Shown: positions 6,555 to 15,778, counted from the stretch's first letter. The stretch: DNA of 19,799 nucleotides from CAZEAN01 sp964510225 (GCA_964510225.1 CAZEAN010000103.1:1-19799), one strand, 5' to 3'. Notes: generated from the sequence alone by a model not told the origin. A program made the numbers and translations.

Positions 6555-7832
6555 ATGCAACGCGCTTTCGGGTGCCCTGATTGTGGGACTCGAATTCAAC
6601 TCCAACCCGGGACAGCTTCACGGCGGACCCAATGTACAGGGTGTGGTGCACTTGTCGAAGTACCCTTCTTGCCAAGGCACCAGAACACGCCCCAAGTTCC
6701 TCGCCGGAGGCGACGCCGTCGACGACTTCCGTGGCGGTCACTCCTCCTCCCCCTGCTCTTTTTGGCCCTTAGCTTGATTGGTTGGCGATTGTTCCGTTCC
6801 GAATCCCAGGCTCGACGACTGGATGAGTTCAACGCAGCCCGTTCGGAAGCGGAGCGTGCCGAATCGGAAGGGAGAACCGGTGCAGCGCTCCGAGCCCTCG
6901 AAGTCTGCCTGACCGTCGCATCAGATTCAGATCTACTTGACCAGTCCGAACGTGAATCGCTCCGCTTACGTCGTGATGCATTGGCGCAACTTGATCTTGA
7001 AGAACAGTTGGCGACGCTCTCCGAACTGAAGTCGGGAGAGGCGTTTGGGCGTGCCCAAACTCTCGATGCACGCGTCCTTGCCGACCCCGCGCTGAGTTCG
7101 TTCCGCGAGGCAACTTTGGAAGCACTCGGTGTTTACGGTCGTCATTGGCTCAAGGATCGGCTCGAAATCATTGGATCGATCGTCGAGACCGGTGATCGAT
7201 CGGATGCTCTCCAAGAATTGGACCGTGTTTTCACCACCCTGGAGACCCTACCCCTGCCGATTGCCGAGCAACTGGTCCCGGCAGCGGATCGATTGGCAAC
7301 CTGGATGGTCGCAACCGTCGGCGTCCGGATCGAGCCGGTAAATGTTAAGGAGAGGATACCCGACTTCGATCGCACGAATTATCAAAACAGTCTGATCCCA
7401 GCATTGGTTACGGAGTTAAAGAGGCGAGGTTATCTCACCGAACCGCCGGAGGCTCGATTCAAGGGACACTGGGAGCAGGCCCGCTTTGTCCTCCGAACCG
7501 AACTCACGGAGCGATTGGCAGGGTACTATCAACAATCCTCAAACCGAATGACCGCCATCAACCTGGATGCCCAGCTTATCGAGGCCGGGATCCGGACGGA
7601 GTGGCGGACGTCGATTGAAGCCCGATCGAAGCCCTCCACAATGGACCTCACTTCACTTGAGGCGAGCCGATTTGCAGTAAGTAATCCCAAACCAAATCAC
7701 CAGTTCGAGGAGCGGCTCCACAAGAACGCTGAGGAGAATCTCATAAAGCGACTCCTTGAGAAGCTCCGGAGCCTTGGTCAGGCGCCCGAGGTCCGGGCGC
7801 CCTCGTTTGGCGAACTTGAGGTCTCCGATTAA
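6555..7832 (+). CDS. Zinc-ribbon membrane protein with large extracytoplasmic helical domain
   Basis: A 425-residue protein. Residues 7-30 form an MJ0042-like zinc ribbon with Cys7, Cys10, Cys27 and Cys30 (CPDC and CTGC). A run of eight Arg (50-57) is followed by a single hydrophobic segment (about 62-78). By the positive-inside rule the zinc ribbon should be cytoplasmic and the remaining 345 residues outside. That part is helical and charged, with an early stretch resembling a TPR-type hairpin (SEAERAESEGRTGAALRALE at about 96-115). The combination of N-terminal zinc ribbon, membrane anchor and large C-terminal domain is common in planctomycete hypothetical proteins; function is unknown. GGAGAG precedes ATG 6555 by 4-5 bases. 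It ends tail to tail with the HD-GYP gene, the two stop codons sharing TTAA at 7829-7832. Confidence 0.8.
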   Translation: MQRAFGCPDCGTRIQLQPGTASRRTQCTGCGALVEVPFLPRHQNTPQVPRRRRRRRRLPWRSLLLPLLFLALSLIGWRLFRSESQARRLDEFNAARSEAERAESEGRTGAALRALEVCLTVASDSDLLDQSERESLRLRRDALAQLDLEEQLATLSELKSGEAFGRAQTLDARVLADPALSSFREATLEALGVYGRHWLKDRLEIIGSIVETGDRSDALQELDRVFTTLETLPLPIAEQLVPAADRLATWMVATVGVRIEPVNVKERIPDFDRTNYQNSLIPALVTELKRRGYLTEPPEARFKGHWEQARFVLRTELTERLAGYYQQSSNRMTAINLDAQLIEAGIRTEWRTSIEARSKPSTMDLTSLEASRFAVSNPKPNHQFEERLHKNAEENLIKRLLEKLRSLGQAPEVRAPSFGELEVSD

Positions 7833-9433
7833 CTCTGTGCTGTTCCCAGAAGATTCGGGGGGAATCCCTTGGAGCCGTTCACTCGACTCCCAGGTTGGGG
7901 ACGTCCGACGGTCGCGTCGACAACTTGTTTCACGCTTTCTCCGAGCCCTTTCTGGCGGATCCGTTCGACATGGGAGCGACAGGCGAACAGTGCTTCCACT
8001 ACTACGGGATCCCACTGCTTCCCTGCGCCTTTCTCAAAGATCGTCGTGATCTTCTGAGGCGAAAGCTGATGTCGATAGGGGCGTGTACTCGACATCGCGT
8101 CGAAGGCATCCGCGACCGCCAGGATGCGACCGAGCATCGGGATCTCCATCCCCGAGAGCTTGTCCGGGTAGCCGGACCCATCATAGTTCTCGTGGTGTGA
8201 CGCCACTCCCGGCAAGAGATGGTGGAGCTTCTTGAGATCGGCGAGAATCTCGACCCCGATTCGGACGTGCTCCTGAATCTCGCGGTACTCCTCCCTTGAG
8301 AGAGACCCGGGCTTCTGTAAGACCTCATCACGGACACCGATCTTCCCGACATCGTGAAGCAAACCGGCAAGATAGAGATCGCCCCGCTCATCCGCTGAGA
8401 GTCCGAGTGCCTCACCAAGTCGGACGGCAATCCGACCAACACGTTCAGAATGCCCGAGGGTATAGGGATCTTTGGCCTCAATCGCTGCAGTCAACGATCG
8501 GATCACTCCAAAGAGAAGCTCTTTGAGTTCGGCATAATGTCGGGCGTTACTGCGTTGGCTCGCAATCAAGTTGGCAATTGGCCTAAGGATTTTCGCTTCC
8601 TCAACCCCGAATTCACGATCCGCGACGGGGCTCGCCACCACAAGCCATCCTGAAGGTGAACTTGGATCAGAAGGAACAATCATCAACGAGCGGAGTCCAG
8701 GGAGGTCGTCGGTGTTGAGTACGGCCCAGTTGGCTTCATTGGCGTTGGGTTGGCGCGTTACCAATGACCGGAGAAGTTCTGACGTCAGCCCTTCGATTGT
8801 TCCTGCGAAAACAACATTCTCGCGGTGACTTCGGGGGACCCAACCAACCAACTCCACTCCGCTGGCCTGTCGGAGAGCCTCAGAAGCCCGACGTTGAAAC
8901 CGCTCGGGAGGCTCTGACACTTGCAGTGCGCGGATAAGTCGATCCATCAGTGGCGTCTGCCAACGCTCTCCTTCCGACAAATCACCTGGACTTGTTGAAA
9001 AATCTCCCCGTTTTCTCCACGAGGAAATACTCGAAGTCCGGAGATCTTTCCACGCTTTCTTGATCGGAGTCCGGTCGATTCTAATCCAAGCAGTGGCCGA
9101 TCCTGGGCCTGACTCTTCGAGACTGTTTAGCCGAACAATCCGCCAAATGTGATCGCGTGGCGCGCCCTCAGGCTCCCAGTCATAGGTCTGGATCGTTGTC
9201 CAATCGATCTTAGAACGAAGCTCCCCGGCTTCGGTTGAAGCAATCCAAGGTGTCGTCGACAAGCCCCTCCGTGCCACCCAGTGGTGCTCTTGGTTCAACC
9301 GAGATGCATCTTGGATCAGAATTCCGACCGAAGCGTCGTAGGCGTTGGATAAGGCTTCGGCGATTCCGAACGCCGCCGAGGACTCCACTTTGGAATCATA
9401 AGCCGGATCATTAGAAGACGAAGTAGATTGCAT
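7829..9433 (-). CDS. HD-GYP domain protein, putative cyclic-di-GMP phosphodiesterase
   Basis: A 534-residue protein. The HD-GYP domain spans about 305-490 with its metal and signature residues present: His328, HDVGKIG (360-366), His389, HHE (413-415), DGSGYP (418-423) and Asp442. HD-GYP enzymes hydrolyse cyclic di-GMP to pGpG or GMP, so activity is plausible. The region about 165-295 looks like a GAF-type sensor domain (weakly conserved), and residues 1-150 look like a second, diverged sensory region. There is no membrane segment, so the protein is probably cytoplasmic. AAAGGAGT lies about 5 bases before the ATG, a strong site. The C-terminal 45 residues (about 490-534) are polar and non-conserved. 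The gene is divergent from the large Ser/Thr kinase gene across a 340-base gap, so common regulation is possible. Confidence 0.92.
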   Translation of the reverse strand: MQSTSSSNDPAYDSKVESSAAFGIAEALSNAYDASVGILIQDASRLNQEHHWVARRGLSTTPWIASTEAGELRSKIDWTTIQTYDWEPEGAPRDHIWRIVRLNSLEESGPGSATAWIRIDRTPIKKAWKDLRTSSISSWRKRGDFSTSPGDLSEGERWQTPLMDRLIRALQVSEPPERFQRRASEALRQASGVELVGWVPRSHRENVVFAGTIEGLTSELLRSLVTRQPNANEANWAVLNTDDLPGLRSLMIVPSDPSSPSGWLVVASPVADREFGVEEAKILRPIANLIASQRSNARHYAELKELLFGVIRSLTAAIEAKDPYTLGHSERVGRIAVRLGEALGLSADERGDLYLAGLLHDVGKIGVRDEVLQKPGSLSREEYREIQEHVRIGVEILADLKKLHHLLPGVASHHENYDGSGYPDKLSGMEIPMLGRILAVADAFDAMSSTRPYRHQLSPQKITTIFEKGAGKQWDPVVVEALFACRSHVERIRQKGLGESVKQVVDATVGRPQPGSRVNGSKGFPPNLLGTAQS

Positions 9434-9773
9434 CCAATACTCCTTTCAACGCAACGTCAGAACCAACTGGCAACAAGGATCAGTGCAGCACTCCTGGATT
9501 GAGGTGATTGTGTTCGGATCAACAAACGATGGGCGTCCGGAGTGCAAGTTAAGGGTGCCAACTATCGAAACGACCTGATTGCGAACATCGTTTCATCTGT
9601 TTTCAGGGAGAGCCTCCGGGAAACCTAGAACTCGATTGGATCATCTGCAACTAACCCTCGCATCGAATCCACGACCCATTTCCAGATTCGGAACTAAAGT
9701 TTTGGAAGAGAGAGTAGCCACTCCCCAAGGGCCCTACCCTTCCCCCCACGTCATCCATTGAAGGTCTCGATCG
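9434..9773. other. Divergent intergenic region between HD-GYP and kinase genes
   Basis: 340 bases with no gene that I can support. It should contain both promoters, but I found no clear -35/-10 pair. The only small symmetrical sites seen are GTGCAGCAC near 9482 and AGGGCCCT near 9728. AAGGTC (9761-9766) is the probable ribosome-binding site of the kinase gene. Confidence 0.5.
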
Positions 9774-12700
9774 ATGGCTTCGACACAACCTCCTGGTCCC
9801 AATCTTGTTGGTCGATTCGATACCGAGGATGACGCATTCAACACGGCAGAAGGTGATTCCATCGATCGGCTGGAAGATGATTGGGTCCTCCGTCTCTCGA
9901 TGAGTTCCGGAGATTCCTTAACGACACCCGAAGAAGTTGCACCGCACTCTCGAAAAAAAATGGGCAAGGATAGCCAAGGTCATCAACCCGACGAAATGGT
10001 AGGCTCGGTATACGAAGGTGACCTCTCAATCCACCTTTATGACAACCAAGAACGGGAGACTTCGACCCGATCGCCAAGAGAAGGATCGATCGTGGGCTCC
10101 AGGCCGGAACTCGATCATGCTGGAGCGCTGAGGCTCCCCGAAATCGGCGAAGAGATCGCTGGGTTCAGGATTTTGAGCGTCCTCGGTCGCGGAGCCTTTG
10201 CGTCGGTCTATCGCGCAGCCCAAATCGGACTCTCAAACCGACAGGTCGCCCTCAAGGTCGCAGCCAAAGCCATTGGTGAAGAATCGCAGATCCTGGCGAA
10301 GCTCCAGCACACCCACATCGTCCCAATTCACTCAGTCCATGAGGATCGGAGAACCGGACTCTGGTTGTTGTGCATGCCCTATCTCGGTGGTGCCGACCTC
10401 GCCACGATTCTCGAGAAAGCGACCGAGTCACACGACCAGACAATTGAACGCTCTGGTGTTGCGGGCGGGTATTCGTTGGTCGCCGCACTCGATAGGGCCT
10501 GCCGGCCGTCCAATCTGACGAACGAAGAGGGATTTGATCACGATGAATCCTTCGGTTCCAGCCGCGGGCGCGAGCAGATCGGTTTGCGGTCCTACCGGAG
10601 TTCGCCTCCCGGTTCGGTCACCCAGGTGAATTCAACCCTTGGGCGTTACTTTTCGAGACTCACGCAGTTCGGTAGGCCACGTTCGGAGGAGCTTGGGGAA
10701 GAACAAGAAGCGGATCGTGGACGTCCGTCGCGCCGGTTTCTGAAGAACGCATCATTTATTGATGCAGCAATTTGGATCACCGCGAGGCTTGCGGAAGGCC
10801 TCGAGCATGCTCATGCCCGAGGTCTTCTCCACCGCGACTTGAAGCCCTCGAACATTCTGATCACGGAAGACGGGACTCCGATGATTCTCGACTTCAACCT
10901 CTCGGCCGATACCGAACTCCGATCGAGTTCGGACGAAGTTGGGAAGCTTGGCGGAACCCTACCATACATGTCACCCGAGCATCTCGACGCCTTCCGGCCT
11001 GGGGGGACAACGCCATCAGAGGCAGTCGATCGACGTTCCGATATCTATTCCCTCGGGCTGATTCTCTTCGAGATGGTTGTCGGCCACTCCCCCTTCACCG
11101 AGCCTAACCCAGTACGCCCCACCCTCCGGCTCTTGCAGATGATGATCGACGAGCGGATTCGGAGAGTCCCCTCAGCGCGTGAGGAAAATCCGGAAGTGAG
11201 CTGGGGGTTAGAGTCGGTGATCCGGAAGAGCCTGGACCCCGACCCCGACCGCCGTTATCAGGACGCCGGTGAATTCGCTGAAGATCTCCGGAGGCTCTTG
11301 GAATCTCGTCCACTTCGGCATGCTCCCGAATTGAGCACTCGGGAAATCGTCGCCAAGTGGTTCCGGAGACATCCGGGACTGACCGGATCGACTTCGATCG
11401 CCCTGGTCTCGATTGCGCTGATCCTCGGTGGCGGCGTGACGACTGCCATTCTCCGTGAAAACCTCATTGTCGCCTCGGCCCAGTTACGTTTCCGGGAATT
11501 CCAGGAGCAATTCAACGAGATCCAGTTGAAGCTGAATACCTTCTCCCGAACCGGGAATCATCAGGACCAATCGATTCAGGACGGCCGACTGCTCGCACTT
11601 GAGGCGCTTCGGGATCTTGGGGTTGAATCAGCAGGGGCCGATTGGATCAAGACTCGCGCTCTCCGAGCACTTCCACCTCAAGAACAACAACTCCTTATCG
11701 AGGAAGTCGCCGAACTTCTTCAACTCGAAGCCCGCGCAGCTGTTGTCCAGGCTCATGATTTGCCCGAAGGCACGTATGCAAAGGCATTAGTCCGTGCCAT
11801 CGAACGTCTCAACTTGATCGAAGAGTTCGATCCCAACCCGACCTCGGCATTGTTCCTCGAGCGTGCCCGCTACTACAACGGACTCGGGATGGCCGACGAA
11901 GCGGAAGCCGATCTTGAACAAGCTCGATCGATACCGATGACGACAGCGCGCGACTTCTACATGCTAGGTACGACCGCGCTCGCTGAGGGTGTGGTGGATC
12001 GGGCCGAGGAACTCCTTGACCACGCCACAGGACTCGCACCAGACCGTTATTGGTCCTGGTTTGCGCTTGGACTCTGTCATCTGAAGCAGAGAAGGTACGG
12101 TGCAGCAGTTGGTGACTTTAGCGTTTGTACCGTTCTCAACGACCAGGATCCCTGGGCCTTCGTAAACCGAGGTCTGGCGCTCGCGAAGGATGGGCGTCAG
12201 GCCGAGGCGAGCCGATCGTATGATCAAGCGATTAAGCTTGATGAGAATCTCCACGAAGCCCGGATCAACCGAGCACTCGTTCGACTCGAACTAGGCGACG
12301 CGAACGGGGCCGCTGATGACCTCCAGTGGGTCATCGATCACTCCCAATCCAACGAACCATCTTTCTTAGTGACTTGGGCCGAAACACTTGGTCGACTCGG
12401 TCGCGAATCAGAGGCAGAAGAATGGTTTCGCGAGTCGCTCGTACGTCGACCCGACGATGTCCTCATCCGGGTCGCTCGAGGCTTCTTTTACCTTGATTTA
12501 GATTCGGATCGGGCGCGAGCCGATCTTGATCACGCCCTCAGTCAAGATCCTGAAAATGCCCGTGCACATCTGGGGATGGCCCACCTAGTCAGATCAGAAT
12601 CTACCGATGCTGCCCTCGACCACCTCGATCAGGCAATCGAATCTGACTCCAAGCTGATCGAAGCTTATGAACTCCGGGCTCTCATCCGCGCCAAACTCGG

Positions 12701-12956
12701 GAATCGGTCTGCCCTCAATGATCTCGAAACGCTCCGTAATTCACCAACTCCGCAACGCCTCTACAATGGTGCTTGTGTACTCTCGACCCTCTCGGAATCT
12801 GTCCAAGACCCGTCGCTCCACGAAGACGCCATTCACTGGCTCCGTCGCGCTCTCGAATCCGGATTCCCCATCGCCAGTATCCGTGACGACCCCGATCTTG
12901 AATCGATCCGAGCGCTCCGAGCCTATCGACGACTAATCAAAGAATACCAGCCATAA
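9774..12956 (+). CDS. Transmembrane Ser/Thr protein kinase with TPR repeats
   Basis: A 1060-residue protein. Residues 1-125 are a polar, disordered-looking lead. The kinase domain runs from about 131 to 520: glycine loop GRGAFASV (138-145), ATP lysine Lys161, alpha-C Glu near 169-170, catalytic loop HRDLKPSN (353-360), the metal motif as DFN (373-375) in place of DFG, and SPE near 399-401. A low-complexity insert of about 108 residues (218-325) lies between the hinge/alpha-D region and alpha-E. A single membrane segment follows at about 539-560, then an extracytoplasmic part with TPR-like repeats (about 700-1040), such as the units around AEADLEQARS and ADLDHALSQDPENARAHLG. Catalytic Asp355 and Lys161 are intact, so kinase activity is likely despite DFN. 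Substrates are unknown. AAGGTC precedes ATG 9774 by 7 bases. It converges with the gene ending at 13050. Confidence 0.93.
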   Translation: MASTQPPGPNLVGRFDTEDDAFNTAEGDSIDRLEDDWVLRLSMSSGDSLTTPEEVAPHSRKKMGKDSQGHQPDEMVGSVYEGDLSIHLYDNQERETSTRSPREGSIVGSRPELDHAGALRLPEIGEEIAGFRILSVLGRGAFASVYRAAQIGLSNRQVALKVAAKAIGEESQILAKLQHTHIVPIHSVHEDRRTGLWLLCMPYLGGADLATILEKATESHDQTIERSGVAGGYSLVAALDRACRPSNLTNEEGFDHDESFGSSRGREQIGLRSYRSSPPGSVTQVNSTLGRYFSRLTQFGRPRSEELGEEQEADRGRPSRRFLKNASFIDAAIWITARLAEGLEHAHARGLLHRDLKPSNILITEDGTPMILDFNLSADTELRSSSDEVGKLGGTLPYMSPEHLDAFRPGGTTPSEAVDRRSDIYSLGLILFEMVVGHSPFTEPNPVRPTLRLLQMMIDERIRRVPSAREENPEVSWGLESVIRKSLDPDPDRRYQDAGEFAEDLRRLLESRPLRHAPELSTREIVAKWFRRHPGLTGSTSIALVSIALILGGGVTTAILRENLIVASAQLRFREFQEQFNEIQLKLNTFSRTGNHQDQSIQDGRLLALEALRDLGVESAGADWIKTRALRALPPQEQQLLIEEVAELLQLEARAAVVQAHDLPEGTYAKALVRAIERLNLIEEFDPNPTSALFLERARYYNGLGMADEAEADLEQARSIPMTTARDFYMLGTTALAEGVVDRAEELLDHATGLAPDRYWSWFALGLCHLKQRRYGAAVGDFSVCTVLNDQDPWAFVNRGLALAKDGRQAEASRSYDQAIKLDENLHEARINRALVRLELGDANGAADDLQWVIDHSQSNEPSFLVTWAETLGRLGRESEAEEWFRESLVRRPDDVLIRVARGFFYLDLDSDRARADLDHALSQDPENARAHLGMAHLVRSESTDAALDHLDQAIESDSKLIEAYELRALIRAKLGNRSALNDLETLRNSPTPQRLYNGACVLSTLSESVQDPSLHEDAIHWLRRALESGFPIASIRDDPDLESIRALRAYRRLIKEYQP

Positions 12957-12972
12957 ACAAACTCCTAATGAC

Positions 12973-13050
12973 AATGGTATTCATTAAGAAGATCCATAGA
13001 AGTTTCTCAGAGCTGATCGATGGGGCTACTACTGATCTCAGAATACCATT
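12973..13050. repeat. 10-bp inverted repeat bracketing the convergent gap
   Basis: AATGGTATTC (12973-12982) and GAATACCATT (13041-13050) are exact reverse complements separated by 58 bases. They flank most of the gap between the kinase gene (stop at 12956) and the opposite-strand gene (stop at 13050). The large loop and AT content make a simple terminator unlikely; a smaller stem, TAATGA/TCATTA, lies inside the left arm. Possible bidirectional transcription end or chance. Confidence 0.3.
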
Positions 13051-13835
13051 CAGGGTTCAATCCGGACGAGAAGCTGAAGGGCTTGCACGATCCGATCGAA
13101 GCTTGCCGTCGACATCGACTCCGGTGCACGGATCCGGACCACTTTGCCTTCATCGCTCCCCCAGAGCTGAAGATCGATCCGGATCGGCGTTAGACTCTCC
13201 GACGCTGTCGTGCTCGCTCGTTCGGTACGTTGTGGTTCCGTCGGAAGGTCGTGCGGAGGCTTCGGTTGGGAATCGGCGGCTAGAATAGTAACGGGTGTTG
13301 AAGCCGCCGCCCGAAGTATCCCTTGTTGATCAAGCATTCCCACGAATCGAGCCGAATCGACGAATGCCTCCGCAGCGCCCTGCTTTGCCGACGAGGTTAT
13401 CTGGTGGTGATGAAAGAGGAGGTTCGCTAAGGATTCAATCGGCGGGAGTGTCCGGCCTTGAAATCGTTCGAGAAGGTCGCTGTAGAGTGCTGGGCTGCTG
13501 AAGGCTTCAGCGTAAAGCGAAGGAAGCGTCCCCGCATCCACCGGATAGAGGATTCGCTTGGTGAGCCCGGTCAATCGATAGACATTTCCCTCCAAGACCA
13601 AGAGCCCGAACTGTCGGGCCGCACTTAAGCGGCTCGAAAAAGTCCGGGTCTTAATACTCTCGAACCCCATCGAGGTTGCGATCGCCTCCGCTGAGGTCCC
13701 GTCGAGGCCGTGATCATCGATTGCCTTCGCGAATTCTAGAGCCTCACCAAGCGAGGCACCCGGATATCTGGCGGATCGTTCCCGCTTCGGGCGTTCGGAG
13801 GGGGCAAGCGGATCAGGTGCATGCTCATCAACCAT
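13050..13835 (-). CDS. Winged-helix-like (DUF5343-type) hypothetical protein
   Basis: A 261-residue protein from ATG 13835. Residues about 24-100 have the pattern YPG.SLGEALEFAKAI...SAEAIATSMGF...SRLSAARQFGLL...VYRLTGLTKRILYP, which I recognise as the helical winged-helix-like domain of a widespread bacterial hypothetical family (similar to DUF5343). Such proteins are often suspected of DNA or protein binding; no reaction is known. Residues about 180-220 are a Pro/Ser/Thr-rich linker, and the final 40 residues appear to be a small separate domain. ATG 13835 has GAGG nine bases upstream and overlaps the glycosyltransferase stop by 8 bases (ATGGTTGA), indicating coupling; a start at 13898 would place 21 extra residues inside the glycosyltransferase gene and is disfavoured. 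Confidence 0.75.
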   Translation of the reverse strand: MVDEHAPDPLAPSERPKRERSARYPGASLGEALEFAKAIDDHGLDGTSAEAIATSMGFESIKTRTFSSRLSAARQFGLLVLEGNVYRLTGLTKRILYPVDAGTLPSLYAEAFSSPALYSDLLERFQGRTLPPIESLANLLFHHHQITSSAKQGAAEAFVDSARFVGMLDQQGILRAAASTPVTILAADSQPKPPHDLPTEPQRTERASTTASESLTPIRIDLQLWGSDEGKVVRIRAPESMSTASFDRIVQALQLLVRIEP

Positions 13836-14748
13836 CGGTCCGAGCCTCAAGCAGGCCAGCCCGCTTCCGGAGCACAAGTAAGAACGCCAACAGACCAATG
13901 AAGCCCAGAGCTAATCCGAGACCCCAAATCCAGGATGCCAAAAAAATCGTCAGCAAAATTGTAAGAGGTGCCGCAATCAGCCCGAAGAGCCGCCAAGGTC
14001 GGAGTCGAAAGCTTAGCCGGAGGATCATCGCGAGGATCCGGAAACCGTCTTGAACGGCTCGGAGCTTACTTGATGTCCCGGCAATCCGCGGTCGATAGGG
14101 GACGGGGAATTCGAGGACGGGCAATCCCCGACCTTCGGCCTCGCCTGCGAGTTCGGTCTCAATTTCAAAACCGGACGATCGCAGCTGGACCGTTTTCATG
14201 AACTCCCTGGAGAAGACCCGGTATCCCGAAAGGAGGTCGGTCGTTCCAGGTCCAATCAAGGTCCGGAACGCGATCCCAATCACCCAATTACCGAATCCCC
14301 GAACCGGTGTCATCGCTCCTGAAGACTCGATCGGTCGACGTGTTCCGACGGACATCGCGGCTCGTCCCTCAAGGACGGCCGACAGCAATGGACCGACCAC
14401 CTCGGCGGGATAGGTACCGTCGCCGTCGATCAGGATCACTGCATCCGAATCACTGAAAACCTCGAAAATCTGACGGACGACGAACCCCTTGCCTTGATCG
14501 GGAACCTCGATGACCCGTGCGCCGTGGTCCGTTGCAATCCGTCCGCTCTCGTCATTGGAGTTATTATTGAAGACGACGATCGAGGCGTCGGGCGTCGCGG
14601 TACGCCATTCATCAATGACAGCACCAATCGCCGCTGCCTCGTTGTAGCACGGGATCGCTACGACGACGCTCAATGAGTCGTCACTTTTCCATGGATTCAA
14701 CGGCCGACCTGCCTCTAACAAACTGCTTCTGGTGTTCGGAACGACCAC
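13828..14748 (-). CDS. Family 2 glycosyltransferase, DPM1-like, membrane anchored
   Basis: A 306-residue GT-A-fold glycosyltransferase of family 2, similar to dolichol- or polyprenyl-phosphate sugar transferases. AIPCYNEAAAIG (31-42) is the nucleotide-sugar-binding opening, and DGD (108-110) is the DxD metal site, followed by GTYP. The SGYRVFSREF region near 189-198 matches the acceptor-loop motif of this family. Two hydrophobic segments lie in about 246-290, so the enzyme is anchored in the cytoplasmic membrane. It probably transfers a sugar to a polyprenyl phosphate for envelope polysaccharide or glycoprotein synthesis; donor and acceptor are not determined. The GTG 14748 start is used because the frame is open to it, but its ribosome site is weak, and TTG about 17 codons in is an alternative. 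It is first in an operon with the winged-helix-like gene. Confidence 0.88.
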   Translation of the reverse strand: MVVPNTRSSLLEAGRPLNPWKSDDSLSVVVAIPCYNEAAAIGAVIDEWRTATPDASIVVFNNNSNDESGRIATDHGARVIEVPDQGKGFVVRQIFEVFSDSDAVILIDGDGTYPAEVVGPLLSAVLEGRAAMSVGTRRPIESSGAMTPVRGFGNWVIGIAFRTLIGPGTTDLLSGYRVFSREFMKTVQLRSSGFEIETELAGEAEGRGLPVLEFPVPYRPRIAGTSSKLRAVQDGFRILAMILRLSFRLRPWRLFGLIAAPLTILLTIFLASWIWGLGLALGFIGLLAFLLVLRKRAGLLEARTDG

Positions 14749-14922
14749 GTGTCCTGCCCTCTCACCTTTCTTATTGTTTCCCGAGGAGAGCTCCGAGGCA
14801 ATCTCGGACTCTGAACCGACTTCAACTCTAAGAAGTAGTTGCTTGATCTGAAGTCCCGGAGGGTGCGATACGCTTCAGGACCTTTCCGGTCTGTAACTTA
14901 GCTCAAGTCGGAGTGATGCCAA

Positions 14923-15621
14923 TTGAGTGGGGAAGCCTCCAAAATCTTGTCGGTTCGCGAAGGTTATGCCGCCTGGGCCTCGCAATATGATCATGATGGG
15001 AACCCCTTGATCGCGCTTGAAGGCCCAGCCCTCTTCGAGATGATTGACCCTGTCTTCGGGAAAACAGTTGTCGATCTGGGTGCTGGGACAGGACGCCATA
15101 GTCTTCCTATCGCAGAGGCTGGCGCCCGCGTCATCGGGATCGACAGTTCTCCCCAGATGCTCTGGATTGCGGCACAGAAAAGTGCTGGTCTCGGACCTCA
15201 AGCCCCTCTCTGGATGCAACTCGAATTACCTGCGCGGATTCCGATTGCTGATCGAAGTGTCGACGCCGTCATCTTCGGACTCGCCGCGGAACACATTCAA
15301 GCACTCGATCGCGTCCTCCAAGAAGTCGTCCGGATTCTTCGACCCGGTGGCTATTGCGTACTTTCGTCAATGCATCCCGACCAACTACTCGCAGGTCAAT
15401 GCGCGCGATTTATCGATCCCGAAACCGGGATCAGGAGTCCGATCGTCACGATCCCTCGATCGATCGACGACTACCTCGACATCGGACGGAGCGTCGGCCT
15501 GACGCTTCAACTCCAAAAGTCGCTCGGAGTCGATGAAACGCTTGCCGCCCGATTGCCCCGTGCCCAACGTTATCTCGGCAAGAACCTCGGCTGGGTCGTC
15601 CGGTGGTCACTCGGAACGTAA
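14923..15621 (+). CDS. Class I SAM-dependent methyltransferase
   Basis: A 232-residue class I methyltransferase (Methyltransf_11/UbiE-like). Motif I is VVDLGAGTGRHS (49-60), the SAM-ribose acidic residue is Asp74 in GIDSS, and RILRPGGYCVLSSMHP (about 138-153) is the family's post-motif III region. The N terminus, with YAAWASQYDHDGNPL, matches methyltransferases that act on quinones, small molecules or sugars; the substrate cannot be told from sequence. The frame starts with TTG 14923, preceded by GGAGTG about 8 bases upstream; the nearby ATG is in another frame. It is transcribed divergently from the glycosyltransferase gene across 174 bases, so a role in envelope glycan modification is possible but only inferred. 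Confidence 0.85.
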   Translation: MSGEASKILSVREGYAAWASQYDHDGNPLIALEGPALFEMIDPVFGKTVVDLGAGTGRHSLPIAEAGARVIGIDSSPQMLWIAAQKSAGLGPQAPLWMQLELPARIPIADRSVDAVIFGLAAEHIQALDRVLQEVVRILRPGGYCVLSSMHPDQLLAGQCARFIDPETGIRSPIVTIPRSIDDYLDIGRSVGLTLQLQKSLGVDETLAARLPRAQRYLGKNLGWVVRWSLGT

Positions 15622-15770
15622 CAACCTACCCATGGATCGATTAAAGAACCGGAAGAGGAAACAATTTCAGAACTGTTTTCGGGCTCACGGGATGGATCTG
15701 GAGAAACCCTGTATCGTGACTGAAACTGGTCTGAGTCTTGAGGTGGAACCAAGCCATCTCGTTCGCTTTG

Positions 15771-15778
15771 AAGGAGGG
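15771..15778 (+). promoter_or_regulatory. Ribosome-binding site deciding the DUF1223 protein start
   Basis: AAGGAGGG six bases before ATG 15785. It selects this start over the in-frame ATG 15533, which would give 84 extra non-conserved residues overlapping the methyltransferase gene and would bury the signal peptide. Confidence 0.75.

Noticed and set aside
6400..6741. 113-codon minus-strand frame
   Set aside because: Half of it is antisense to the zinc-ribbon N terminus, whose four Cys are properly spaced; no ribosome site.
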